From assembly GCA_003385635.1 (NCBI GenBank), contig QQUY01000001.1:1465001-1529000 (forward strand): a stretch of 64,000 bases of DNA, in the 5' to 3' direction. A program made the position numbers and the translations under genes. This DNA is from Acidobacteriota bacterium. Its GTDB lineage: Bacteria; Acidobacteriota; Blastocatellia; Pyrinomonadales; Pyrinomonadaceae. Shown here one piece after another: positions 43,135 to 50,989 of this stretch (within the stretch, counting starts at the first letter, position 1; the number at the start of each line of letters is the position of its first letter). The notes under the pieces were generated by a model that saw nothing but the letters and a program-made list of their open reading frames with translations, ran no database searches and was not told the origin of the DNA.

Positions 43135-43887
43135 ATGTCCCGAAACAACGGCGCATCCGCCGGCACAGAAAGACTTGAAGCGGAACATCTCCAGAAGACC
43201 TATGGGAAGCGCAGGGTCGTGGACGATGTCAGTCTCGATGTGTCAAAAGGTGAGATCGTCGGTCTGCTGGGGGCAAATGGAGCAGGCAAGACAACCACGT
43301 TTTATATGATGGTCGGGCTTGAGCGGACCGAACAGGGGAACATCTTTCTGAATGGCGAGAATGTGACGCGCCTTCCGATGTACCTCCGCGCCCGTCTCGG
43401 ACTCGGATATCTCCCGCAGGAACCTTCCATCTTTCGTCGTCTGACCGCGGAACAGAACATCCTCGCGGTCCTTGAAACGATGAAGATGTCGCGCGATGCG
43501 AGATTTGACCGGCTGGAGGAACTTCTTGAGGAATTTGGCATCGCTCACGTGAGGAAGACGCGCGGCGATTCGCTTTCAGGCGGCGAGAGACGGAGAGTCG
43601 AGATCGCGAGGTGCCTGGCTACCGAGCCCGAGTACATCCTGCTCGACGAGCCTTTCGCCGGGATAGACCCGATCGCGATCGAGGATATAAGGGACATTAT
43701 CCTTTACCTGAAAGGGCATGAAATTGGAATTCTAATCACCGACCACAATGTACGCGAAACCCTGGGAATAACTGATCGCGCCTACATAATGTCCGAGGGG
43801 CGGATACTCAGGAGCGGCGAACCCAAGGACCTCATCGAAGACGAGGAAGTGCGGCGGCTCTACCTCGGCAGACGGTTCCGTCTGTGA
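43135..43887 (+). CDS. lptB: LPS export ABC transporter ATPase LptB
   Basis: 250 residues. Powers extraction of LPS from the inner membrane with LptFG and LptC. Walker [30 protein letters not shown] (LptB hallmark), signature [13 protein letters not shown], Walker [16 protein letters not shown] and switch ITDHNVRE. The gene order LptC/A-lptB-rpoN-hpf is the conserved proteobacterial-type arrangement, which confirms the neighbours. Confidence 0.97.
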   Translation: MSRNNGASAGTERLEAEHLQKTYGKRRVVDDVSLDVSKGEIVGLLGANGAGKTTTFYMMVGLERTEQGNIFLNGENVTRLPMYLRARLGLGYLPQEPSIFRRLTAEQNILAVLETMKMSRDARFDRLEELLEEFGIAHVRKTRGDSLSGGERRRVEIARCLATEPEYILLDEPFAGIDPIAIEDIRDIILYLKGHEIGILITDHNVRETLGITDRAYIMSEGRILRSGEPKDLIEDEEVRRLYLGRRFRL

Positions 43888-43896
43888 CCCCAAATT

Positions 43897-43926
43897 TTCA
43901 CATTTGAGTTTTATATCGGTTATAAT
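43897..43926 (+). promoter_or_regulatory. sigma-70-type promoter of rpoN
   Basis: TTCACA (-35, 43897-43902), an 18-base spacer and a consensus TATAAT (-10, 43921-43926), 62 bases before the rpoN ATG. The best promoter I can see in the window. Confidence 0.65.
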
Positions 43927-43959
43927 ACGACTGCGTTCGAATTAGCCATTCCACACTGC

Positions 43960-43978
43960 CTGCTTCGCATCGAAGCAG
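43960..43978 (+). promoter_or_regulatory. perfect hairpin in the rpoN leader
   Basis: CTGCTTCG and CGAAGCAG form an 8-bp perfect stem with a CAT loop. It ends 10 bases before the rpoN ATG, where no ribosome site is evident. It lies where it could control ribosome access; without a T run it is not a terminator. Confidence 0.5.
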
Positions 43979-43988
43979 CTGGGAATCA

Positions 43989-45578
43989 ATGTCATCTCTT
44001 AGGCTCACTCAAAAATTACAGCAGAAAATGGTGCTTACGCCTCAGCTGAGGCAGCGCATCGAAATGCTGCAGATGACGACTCTTGAGCTCAGCGAGCTTA
44101 TTCAGCAGGAGCTCGACGAGAACCCGATCCTTGAAGAGGTTCAGACCGAGGACGAGATAAGGGAACTGGCAGAGAAGATCCTCGATCAGAACGCCGACGG
44201 CACTGAAAGGGAATATGAAGATCCCGAATCCGGCGAGTCAGGCGGAGATGGCGACGATGCGGAACTGGGTCATGACATGTCCGAGCTCAACGGTCACGAT
44301 TCCGATCTTTCAGATGAGACCAGATCTGTGATCGAAGATTCTGTCAGCGGCGATTCTGACGACGATAGGGACGAGGATGACCATTCTGACCCGTTTGAGG
44401 ATGTCGATCTAGGCAGAGAGTTTCAGGATTATCTTGATCCGGGATACAAGACCCAGGAGTTCGAGTACAAGGAAGACACGCCGAGCTTCGAACAATTCCT
44501 TTCGGGGTCAGAGTCCCTCACGGAGCATCTTGAATGGCAGCTGAATCTCCAGAAGATCACTGACGAGACCGAGAATGCCGCGATATGCATCATCGGCAAC
44601 CTCGATGAATACGGAAGGCTGAATGCTGACGATGAGGAGCTCGCGTTCATGGCCGGCTGTTCCTTAGAGGTGATCGAGAGGGCGCGAAATATTGTACTTC
44701 AACTTGATCCGGTCGGCTGCGGCGCGCGGGACGTCAAAGAGTGCCTGGTCGCCCAGCTTGAAAGCACAGGCGACGGCGACAGTCTTGCCGCTAGGCTTGT
44801 CCGCGACCATTTTGAGGATCTGCAGCCGCACAGGCTCCATCATCTTTCAAAGAAGACCGGTCTCGGGCTCGAGGAACTCGACGCTGAGATCGAAAAGATC
44901 AGAGTCCTGAATCCGTATCCGGGAAGAGAATACACTGACGAGAAACCCATTTACGTTTCACCTGAGGTTTATATCGAAAAGGTGGAGGGAGAATGGGTGA
45001 TCTATTTCTCGGACAGTGGTAGCCCGCGCCTCAGGATCAGCCACTCTTATCAGCAGATGCTCTCGCAGGATCAGACGTCGAAAGAGACGAAAGACTTTAT
45101 CAAGGACAAGGTGCGGTCTGCAGTGGACCTGCTCAGAAATATCGAGCATCGGCGGCAGACGATCTACCGTGTAGTTGAGTGCATCGTCCAGCGTCAGGAG
45201 GAGTTTCTCGATCACGGCGTTGAGAAACTAAAGCCGATGATGCTCAAAGATGTTGCAGAGGATATCGGGATGCACCTTTCCACCGTGTCGCGTGTCGTCA
45301 ACAGGAAGTATGCGCATACCCCGCAGGGCGTGATCGAGCTTCGAAGGTTCTTTAGCGAAGGGATGATGAACGAGGACGGAGAAGAGGTTTCGACACGCAT
45401 ACTCAAGCTGAAGATCAAGAAGATGATCGAAGAAGAGGATGCCAAGAAACCTCTGACAGACGACAAGATCGCAAAACAGCTGGGACGTGACGGGGTGAAA
45501 CTTTCGAGAAGAACGGTCGCAAAGTATCGCGATCAGATGAATATACCCGGTTCGAGAGAGCGAAAAGTGCTTATTTGA
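43989..45578 (+). CDS. rpoN: RNA polymerase sigma-54 factor
   Basis: 529 residues. Region I is at 1-50 (LTQKLQQKMVLTPQLRQRIEML), with ELDENPILEE at its end. Region II is a long acidic linker at ~55-145, rich in Asp, Glu and Ser. The core-binding domain and HTH follow (MHLSTVSRVVNRKYAHTPQG). The RpoN box is LSRRTVAKYRDQMNIP near the C-terminus. All parts needed for recognition of -24/-12 promoters and activator-dependent opening are present. Likely transcribed from the promoter at 43897 as well as with lptB. Confidence 0.97.
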   Translation: MSSLRLTQKLQQKMVLTPQLRQRIEMLQMTTLELSELIQQELDENPILEEVQTEDEIRELAEKILDQNADGTEREYEDPESGESGGDGDDAELGHDMSELNGHDSDLSDETRSVIEDSVSGDSDDDRDEDDHSDPFEDVDLGREFQDYLDPGYKTQEFEYKEDTPSFEQFLSGSESLTEHLEWQLNLQKITDETENAAICIIGNLDEYGRLNADDEELAFMAGCSLEVIERARNIVLQLDPVGCGARDVKECLVAQLESTGDGDSLAARLVRDHFEDLQPHRLHHLSKKTGLGLEELDAEIEKIRVLNPYPGREYTDEKPIYVSPEVYIEKVEGEWVIYFSDSGSPRLRISHSYQQMLSQDQTSKETKDFIKDKVRSAVDLLRNIEHRRQTIYRVVECIVQRQEEFLDHGVEKLKPMMLKDVAEDIGMHLSTVSRVVNRKYAHTPQGVIELRRFFSEGMMNEDGEEVSTRILKLKIKKMIEEEDAKKPLTDDKIAKQLGRDGVKLSRRTVAKYRDQMNIPGSRERKVLI

Positions 45579-45622
45579 TTCAGGCCCGTGTAGCGGGCGG
45601 ATTTCGAAAAGAGGGGGACTGA

Positions 45623-45961
45623 ATGAAATTCGATTATACCGGCCGTCATATCGAGGTGACGCCGGCTATCAGGGCACACGTCGAAGAGCATTTCCGCAAA
45701 ATAGATCATCTTTTTGAAAAGGACGACAACCACGCACATATCATTATCGAGGTCGAACGCGGGTCGCATCGGTCAGAGGTAGTCGTCAAATGGCGCAACC
45801 AGGTACTCGCGGCGACAAGTTCCGAACCCGATATGTATTTGTCGCTTTCACATTCGATCGACAAGATCGAAAAGCAGGCGCTTCGCCTGAAGAACAAGAT
45901 CATCGACAAATCGCACAGGGCTGAAAAAGTGAGCAAGATCCCGACGGTCAAGGATCGGTGA
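45623..45961 (+). CDS. hpf: ribosome hibernation-promoting factor, short form (HPF/RaiA)
   Basis: 112 residues with a GAGGGGG ribosome site. It opens MKFDYTGRHIEVTPAIRAHV, with conserved basic and aromatic positions, and has IIIEVERGSHRSEVVVKWRN. It binds the 30S decoding centre in resting cells. The length fits the short form, without the long-form dimerisation tail. Placement after rpoN is the classical one. Its stop codon is followed immediately by the 7-bp repeat array. Confidence 0.93.
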   Translation: MKFDYTGRHIEVTPAIRAHVEEHFRKIDHLFEKDDNHAHIIIEVERGSHRSEVVVKWRNQVLAATSSEPDMYLSLSHSIDKIEKQALRLKNKIIDKSHRAEKVSKIPTVKDR

Positions 45962-46073
45962 CCAATGATCATTGACCATTGACCACTGATCATTTATCCC
46001 TGAACACTGAGCTTTGATAGTTTTCAATCGATCCTTGGTCCCTGGTCCCTGGTCCCTAATCCTTGATCTCTGA
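45962..46073. repeat. sixteen degenerate 7-bp repeats filling the hpf-hprK gap
   Basis: From the base after the hpf stop to the A of the hprK ATG there are exactly 112 bases = 16 x 7. Written in sevens: CCAATGA, TCATTGA, CCATTGA, CCACTGA, TCATTTA, TCCCTGA, ACACTGA, GCTTTGA, then after two poor units TCCTTGG, TCCCTGG, TCCCTGG, TCCCTAA, TCCTTGA, TCTCTGA. Consensus is about TCCYTGA. There is no room for a normal ribosome site before hprK. Confidence 0.85.
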
Positions 46074-47038
46074 TGCCCCGTCCCCCCGGCAAAAAGCCAG
46101 CTGTCACGATCCGCGAATTCTTCGCGAACGCCCCTGCCCGCCTGAAGCTAGAGTTGATCTCGGGGGAAGAATCCCTTGAAGAAAACCATATCGACTCGGA
46201 CCGGATCCAGAAGCTAGGACTCGCGCTTGCCGGATACGCACATTACATTCACAAGGGCCGCCTCCAGATAATGGGTCAAAGCGAGACTTCGTACCTGAAT
46301 CAGCTCTCACCCGAACGGCGCACGAAAGCGGTGGAAAACCTTGATTTGCAGAAAATCTGCTGTGTACTGGTGACAAAGGGTCTTGAAGTCCCGGAAGAAT
46401 TGTCAGTCGTAGTTCGGAATGCGAGGATCCCCCTTCTTCGAACGGATGCGGTCAGCTCTGTGGCTATTGCAGAAGTCTCCGGTTTTCTTCAGAGAGTGCT
46501 TGCGCCAAGTATCACCGTCCACGGTGTGCTCTTGGGAATGTATGGTGTAGGGGTACTTTTGCTCGGAGAATCGGGGATAGGAAAGTCAGAATGTGCGCTC
46601 GATCTTGTAACCCGCGGCTACAGGCTCATCTCTGACGATTCCGTGATCATCAAGAGGATAGGGGAACTGCTGGAAGGTTCCTCGCCGCCGTTAACCGCGG
46701 ATCATTTGGAGATACGGGGACTCGGCATCCTGAACATAAGGGATCTTTTCGGCGTCAGCGCGACCGGCACTGCGAAAGTGATAGATCTCTGTATCGAGCT
46801 CAAGCGTTGGGACGAGGTCGTTGATGTTGACCGGCTGGGACTCGAAACTGCTGAAGAAGAGATCTTCGGGATAGATGTTCCGAAGTATGTCCTGCCCGTC
46901 AGTTCCGGCAGAAACCTCACCACTCTTGTCGAGACGGCGGTTCGAATCCATCTATTGAAAGCGGCCGGACACGACGGAGCAAGAAAGTTGATTGAGCGGC
47001 ATTCAAGAGCCGTCGGGGGACAGGGAGACGAAAATTGA
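46073..47038 (+). CDS. hprK: HPr kinase/phosphorylase HprK
   Basis: 321 residues. Phosphorylates HPr on its regulatory Ser and can reverse this. The N-terminal domain begins VTIREFFANAPARLKLELISGEE, matching the family start, so the ATG at 46073 is right even though it lies at the edge of the repeat array with no ribosome site. Kinase part: HGVLLGMYGVGVLLLGESGIGKSE (His near 150, Walker A near 164), SDDSVII and EIRGLGILNIRDLFG. The stop overlaps the rapZ ATG (TGATG). Confidence 0.95.
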   Translation: MPRPPGKKPAVTIREFFANAPARLKLELISGEESLEENHIDSDRIQKLGLALAGYAHYIHKGRLQIMGQSETSYLNQLSPERRTKAVENLDLQKICCVLVTKGLEVPEELSVVVRNARIPLLRTDAVSSVAIAEVSGFLQRVLAPSITVHGVLLGMYGVGVLLLGESGIGKSECALDLVTRGYRLISDDSVIIKRIGELLEGSSPPLTADHLEIRGLGILNIRDLFGVSATGTAKVIDLCIELKRWDEVVDVDRLGLETAEEEIFGIDVPKYVLPVSSGRNLTTLVETAVRIHLLKAAGHDGARKLIERHSRAVGGQGDEN

Positions 47039-47934
47039 TGTCAGGTTCCGAGAACGGTTCCGAGATCCAGGAGCGCTTTATAATCATTACAGGACTGAGC
47101 GGCTCTGGAATGTCTTCGGCAACGAACGCCTTTGAAGACCTGGGCTACTTTTGTGTCGACAACCTTCCCGTAACGATGCTGGCTACGTTCGCACGGCTCC
47201 TCTTGCCGAACACGGAGGGTGTCGTTGCGATAGAAAAAGCCGCACTGGTGATTGACATAAGGGAAAGACACTTCCTGTCAGAGTTCTCGAACGAAATGAA
47301 GAAGCTGCGCAAGAAGGGACTGGATCCCTATATTCTATTTTTCGATGCGACCGACAAGATCCTCAAACGGCGTTTCAGCGAAACGAGGCGGCCGCATCCG
47401 AACGATGACGGCGCAGGGGTGATAGCAGCCATACGGTCCGAGCGCGATGCGATGAACGATGTCCGCGAAAGGGCCGACCTGATCGTCGACACCTCCCGGC
47501 ACACGGTCCACACGCTCAGGCGCTTTCTCCTGAAAAAGTTCGGGGATATGGAGGACGGCGTCCCTCTGCAGGTACAGATCATAAGCTTCGGGCACAAACA
47601 CGGGGTGCCGCGGGATGTGGATCTGCTCTTCGATGTCAGGCACCTTCCGAATCCATATTTCGAGAAACGGCTTAGACCGCTGGCGGGCACCGATCCTAAG
47701 GTCATCAAATTCCTTGTAGCTCAGGACGAGGTCCGGGAGACGATCAGGCGATTCGACGAGTTACTCGAGTATCTCCTTCCTCTGTACCGTAAAGAAGGAA
47801 AGTCGTACCTTACGATCGGCATAGGCTGTACTGGCGGTAGGCACAGGTCCGTGATGGCGGCCGAGCAGATGGGCGAATTCCTGAGAGGGTTGGGTTATGA
47901 GACTTCAGTCCAGCATCGCGATGTGATGAAATAA
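47038..47934 (+). CDS. rapZ: RapZ/YvcJ-family protein with altered Walker A motif
   Basis: 298 residues from the ATG overlapping the hprK stop. In enterobacteria RapZ is an RNase adapter that senses glucosamine-6-phosphate. The P-loop reads GLSGSGMSSATNAFEDLGYFCVDNLP (positions 47089-47166): family members have GKS, here the lysine is Met25 (ATG at 47110-47112, one base from AAG). The rest of the N-terminal domain is intact. The C-terminal, RNA-binding half is well kept: SFGHKHGVPRDVDLLFDVR, NPYF and GIGCTGGRHRSV. Likely unable to bind ATP in the standard way. Confidence 0.92.
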   Translation: MSGSENGSEIQERFIIITGLSGSGMSSATNAFEDLGYFCVDNLPVTMLATFARLLLPNTEGVVAIEKAALVIDIRERHFLSEFSNEMKKLRKKGLDPYILFFDATDKILKRRFSETRRPHPNDDGAGVIAAIRSERDAMNDVRERADLIVDTSRHTVHTLRRFLLKKFGDMEDGVPLQVQIISFGHKHGVPRDVDLLFDVRHLPNPYFEKRLRPLAGTDPKVIKFLVAQDEVRETIRRFDELLEYLLPLYRKEGKSYLTIGIGCTGGRHRSVMAAEQMGEFLRGLGYETSVQHRDVMK

Positions 47935-47951
47935 GCGTCGGAGATATGACT

Positions 47952-48371
47952 ATGGACAAGATCGGTGGTGTCGTCGTTTCACACGGCCAGTTTGCAAACG
48001 AACTTTTGCTTGCAGCGGAACAGGTCGTTGGTGAGATCCCTCATATAGCCGCGGTTTCGATCGGCTGGCACGACAACGTGGAAGTCGCGCAGTCCGAGAT
48101 CGAAAGAGCGATAAAGAGTGTTTCCAGCGGAAAAGGCGTTCTTCTCTTGACGGACATGTTCGGTGGTACCCCAACGAACATCAGCGCGATGTTTTTAAAG
48201 GAGAACGAGGTCGATGTGCTTACCGGTGTCAATCTCCCGATGGTCGTCAAGCTCGCCTCGCAGAACAAAGAGTCGACACTCGCAGAAATGGCGGAAATGG
48301 TCGAGAAGCAGGGCAGGGAGTCAATTTACAGGGCTGGCGACCTTCTTGATCCGCACAAGTCCAAAGCATGA
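47952..48371 (+). CDS. PTS system mannose-type EIIA component
   Basis: 139 residues from the second ATG, which has GGAG 8 bases upstream; the first ATG at 47946 is too close. EIIA-Man fold: GGVVVSHGQFANELL with the phosphorylated His near residue 12, then LLTDMFGGTPTNIS and VDVLTGVNLPM. It accepts phosphate from HPr. No EIIB, EIIC or EIID gene is near, so it most likely has a regulatory role, as in other bacteria with partial PTS. Confidence 0.92.
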   Translation: MDKIGGVVVSHGQFANELLLAAEQVVGEIPHIAAVSIGWHDNVEVAQSEIERAIKSVSSGKGVLLLTDMFGGTPTNISAMFLKENEVDVLTGVNLPMVVKLASQNKESTLAEMAEMVEKQGRESIYRAGDLLDPHKSKA

Positions 48372-48640
48372 TCAAAGGTCGGGTGAAGGTCATTAACAGG
48401 TTGGGACTTCATGCGAGGGCGGCGGCGCTCGTGGTAAAGAAGGCTGCCGAATTCGAGAGTAAGATAACCTTGATTAGGGAAGAGAAGTCGATCTATGCTG
48501 ATGCGAAATCCATCTTGAGTGTTCTCACGCTAGCTGCGGCCCAGGGGATGGAGTTGATGCTCGAAGTTGACGGATCGGATGAAAACGCTGCATTTGAGGC
48601 AATTTCGTCGCTTTTTGAAACTGGGTTTGGTGAAGTTTGA
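48368..48640 (+). CDS. ptsH: phosphocarrier protein HPr
   Basis: 90 residues; its ATG overlaps the EIIA stop (ATGA). INRLGLHARAAALVVKKA carries the active His, and YADAKSILSVLTLAAAQG carries the Ser that HprK phosphorylates. So HPr, its kinase, RapZ and EIIA form one coupled unit. Enzyme I, needed to load HPr with phosphate, is not in the window. Confidence 0.95.
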   Translation: MIKGRVKVINRLGLHARAAALVVKKAAEFESKITLIREEKSIYADAKSILSVLTLAAAQGMELMLEVDGSDENAAFEAISSLFETGFGEV

Positions 48641-48661
48641 ATCGTAAGCGAGAATTGATCT

Positions 48662-49624
48662 ATGGAATTGGACAAGATGTATCTGCCGGGAGAAGGACGC
48701 CACGTGGGAATTGTTGGCGTTCCTCTCGGGTTTGGGGCAGGGAAACCCGGAAGCGAGCTTGGCGTGTCCGCCGTTCGTATGGCGAAGTTCCAGGGTAAAC
48801 ACGTGAGCCAGCACATACGAAATCTTGGCTACGAGGTGACCGATCATGGAGACGTAGACATAGACGATCCTGTTTACGACTCGGAAGAAGTTCAGAGGCC
48901 AAAGTATTTTAGAGAGATACTTTCGTCATCACGAAAGATCTCAGACAAGCTTAAGGAAGTTCTGGACAAAGGGCACCTGCCTGTCGTGATAGGCGGCGAT
49001 CATTCGATAGCCGCCGGGACTTTCTCGGGAATCGCAAGCCATTTCAGGGATCATGACGAGGAAGTAGGCTTGATATGGTTCGATGCGCACGCAGATATGA
49101 ACACTCCTGAGACGTCGCCGAGCCAGAATACTCACGGAATGCCGCTCTCCACGCTCCTTGGACAAGGAATGGAGGAAATGGTCAACCTTCAGGGGTTCTC
49201 CCCGAAGCTCAATCCGAAATATCTGGCTCACATCGGGGGACGTGATCTCGATGACGGAGAGCGGATGATGATACGAAATCTCGGTATTCGGGATCAGTTC
49301 TTTACGATGAGCGATATCGACAGGCGCGGCATGAAAGAATGCGTCAGGAAGGCGATCGAGATCGCTTCTGAAGCCCCCGCCGGATACGCGGTCACGTTTG
49401 ATGTTGACATCATCGATCCCCGGTTTGCTCCCGGGTCCGGAACGCTTGTAAGGGGTGGAATAACCTACCGGGAGGCTCATCTCGCTCTTGAAATGATCGC
49501 TGAGCACGGAGGGATGCGTTCGTTTGAAATAGTAGAGGTAAATCCCACGCTGGACCGCAGCAATATCACCGCAAAACTGGCCGGAGAGCTTATCCTGTCC
49601 GCTCTCGGCAAGCTGATTCTCTAA
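48662..49624 (+). CDS. rocF: arginase
   Basis: 320 residues. Hydrolyses arginine to ornithine and urea with a two-manganese site: GGDHSIAAG (His), WFDAHADMN (Asp, His, Asp), NTHGMP and FDVDIIDP (Asp, Asp). The opening VGIVGVPLGFGAGKPGSELG and AVRMA fit arginase rather than agmatinase. It starts 21 bases after HPr and precedes ddl by 3 bases. A link with PTS control is possible but not shown. Confidence 0.9.
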   Translation: MELDKMYLPGEGRHVGIVGVPLGFGAGKPGSELGVSAVRMAKFQGKHVSQHIRNLGYEVTDHGDVDIDDPVYDSEEVQRPKYFREILSSSRKISDKLKEVLDKGHLPVVIGGDHSIAAGTFSGIASHFRDHDEEVGLIWFDAHADMNTPETSPSQNTHGMPLSTLLGQGMEEMVNLQGFSPKLNPKYLAHIGGRDLDDGERMMIRNLGIRDQFFTMSDIDRRGMKECVRKAIEIASEAPAGYAVTFDVDIIDPRFAPGSGTLVRGGITYREAHLALEMIAEHGGMRSFEIVEVNPTLDRSNITAKLAGELILSALGKLIL

Positions 49625-49627
49625 AAT

Positions 49628-50761
49628 ATGGAAAAGACAAAGATCGGAGTGATCTTCGGGGGCCGTTCGGGCGAGCACGAGATCTCGATCAGGTCTGCCT
49701 CGACCGTCATCAGGGAGATCGACAAAGATCGGTTCAAAGTCTTGCCCATTGCGATCACTCAGGAGGGAAAGTGGCTTAACCCTTTTGAGTCGGCCGGGAT
49801 GTTGCCGGAAGACGCAAGGGCCGCGATCGAATACGACCTTACTGAATTTGACGGACGCAGAGTCGGATTGCTTGGGGACACATCTATCAGGGGCCTTACG
49901 ATGCTGGGGACCGGAGACCGTGCTGCTGAGGAGATTCCGCTGGATATCGTTTTTCCGGTGCTTCACGGAACTTTCGGTGAAGACGGCACGATCCAGGGGC
50001 TACTTGAGATGGCCGGAATTCCGTATGTCGGATGCGGGGTCCTCGCTTCGTCAACGGGAATGGACAAGGTCTTTATGAAGACTTTGTTCCGTGATGCTGA
50101 TCTGCCGCAATGCGAATACGTTTGGCTGCTGCGGAGTGAATGGGAAGATAGCAGAGAGGCGGTTGTTGATCAGATCGAACAAAAACTCGGGTTTCCTTGC
50201 TTTGTGAAACCGGCAAATCTCGGCTCGTCTGTGGGCGTTTCCAAAGCGACAGACCGTCAGTCTCTGGTAGAAGGGATCCATCTTGCGGCGGAGTTTGACC
50301 GAAAAGTCATCGTAGAGGAAAACCTGAGCATGCGCGAGATCGAATGCGCTGTTTTCGGGAATGATCATCCGGAAGCAAGCCTCCCCGGTGAATATATCGT
50401 TCTGGATGAAAATAAAAAGTTCCTGGATTTCGAAGAAAAGTACTCCGGAACCGGCAACAATGAGTTTGTAGTGCCGGCGAAAGTGGACGAATCGCTCAGT
50501 GATCGGATCCGGGAAATGGCGGTCACTGCGTACAAGGCTGTTGATGCGTCCGGGTTCGCGCGTGTGGATTTCTTCCTTGTCGATGGAAGCGGCGAATTAC
50601 TGATCAATGAGATAAACACGATTCCCGGCCTGACCGATGCATCTGGATTTCCGAAGATGTGGGCAGGATCAGGGATCGGGTTTACAGAGGTACTGGACAA
50701 ACTTGTGGAGTTCGCATTTGAAAGGGCGAAGGACAAGGCCAGAAACAGGACGAACAGATAG
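49628..50761 (+). CDS. ddl: D-alanine--D-alanine ligase
   Basis: 377 residues. Makes the D-Ala-D-Ala end of peptidoglycan precursors. IGVIFGGRSGEHEISIRSA at the start, HGTFGEDGTIQGLLEMAGIPYVGC, KPANLGSSVGVSKA (ATP grasp), EKYSGTGNNEFVVPA, ARVDFFL and NEINTIPGLT. The ATG lies 3 bases after the arginase stop, without its own ribosome site, so it is coupled. No mur genes nearby. Confidence 0.96.
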   Translation: MEKTKIGVIFGGRSGEHEISIRSASTVIREIDKDRFKVLPIAITQEGKWLNPFESAGMLPEDARAAIEYDLTEFDGRRVGLLGDTSIRGLTMLGTGDRAAEEIPLDIVFPVLHGTFGEDGTIQGLLEMAGIPYVGCGVLASSTGMDKVFMKTLFRDADLPQCEYVWLLRSEWEDSREAVVDQIEQKLGFPCFVKPANLGSSVGVSKATDRQSLVEGIHLAAEFDRKVIVEENLSMREIECAVFGNDHPEASLPGEYIVLDENKKFLDFEEKYSGTGNNEFVVPAKVDESLSDRIREMAVTAYKAVDASGFARVDFFLVDGSGELLINEINTIPGLTDASGFPKMWAGSGIGFTEVLDKLVEFAFERAKDKARNRTNR

Positions 50762-50769
50762 GCCGCGGA

Positions 50770-50922
50770 TTCGTCGAGTCTGTCGGGTCGCTTGAGTCGG
50801 TTGGGTCTGTTGAGTCGATTGAGTCTTTCGGGTCTGTCGGGTCTGTCGGGTCGGTTAGGTCTGTTGAGTCTGTCGGGTCTGTCGGGTCGGTTGAGTCTGT
50901 CGGGCCTGTCGGGTCTTTAGAC
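50770..50922. repeat. seventeen degenerate 9-bp tandem repeats
   Basis: Starting at 50770 the sequence reads in nines: TTCGTCGAG, TCTGTCGGG, TCGCTTGAG, TCGGTTGGG, TCTGTTGAG, TCGATTGAG, TCTTTCGGG, TCTGTCGGG twice, TCGGTTAGG, TCTGTTGAG, TCTGTCGGG twice, TCGGTTGAG, TCTGTCGGG, CCTGTCGGG, TCTTTAGAC. It fills most of the gap after ddl. Being a multiple of three it leaves a Pro-Thr-Asp-like open frame on the minus strand, which I do not regard as a gene. Confidence 0.9.
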
Positions 50923-50985
50923 CTGAGACCGGAAACTTGGAACATGAAACCCGGAACCCGGAACTTGGATCTTGGAACTCGGAAG
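50923..50985. repeat. nine degenerate 7-bp repeats next to the 9-bp array
   Basis: Directly after the 9-mers: CTGAGAC, CGGAAAC, TTGGAAC, ATGAAAC, CCGGAAC, CCGGAAC, TTGGATC, TTGGAAC, TCGGAAG; consensus YYGGAAC. The array stops 4 bases before the stop codon of the convergent VWA gene. Confidence 0.85.
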
Positions 50986-50989
50986 GCGG

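Noticed and set aside
48941-49966. Long minus-strand frame of 341 codons
   Set aside because: It lies opposite arginase and ddl, both certain; composition matches an antisense shadow.
50770-50985. CRISPR-like array
   Set aside because: Units are 7-9 bp and contiguous, with no spacers, no 24-37-bp repeats and no cas genes.
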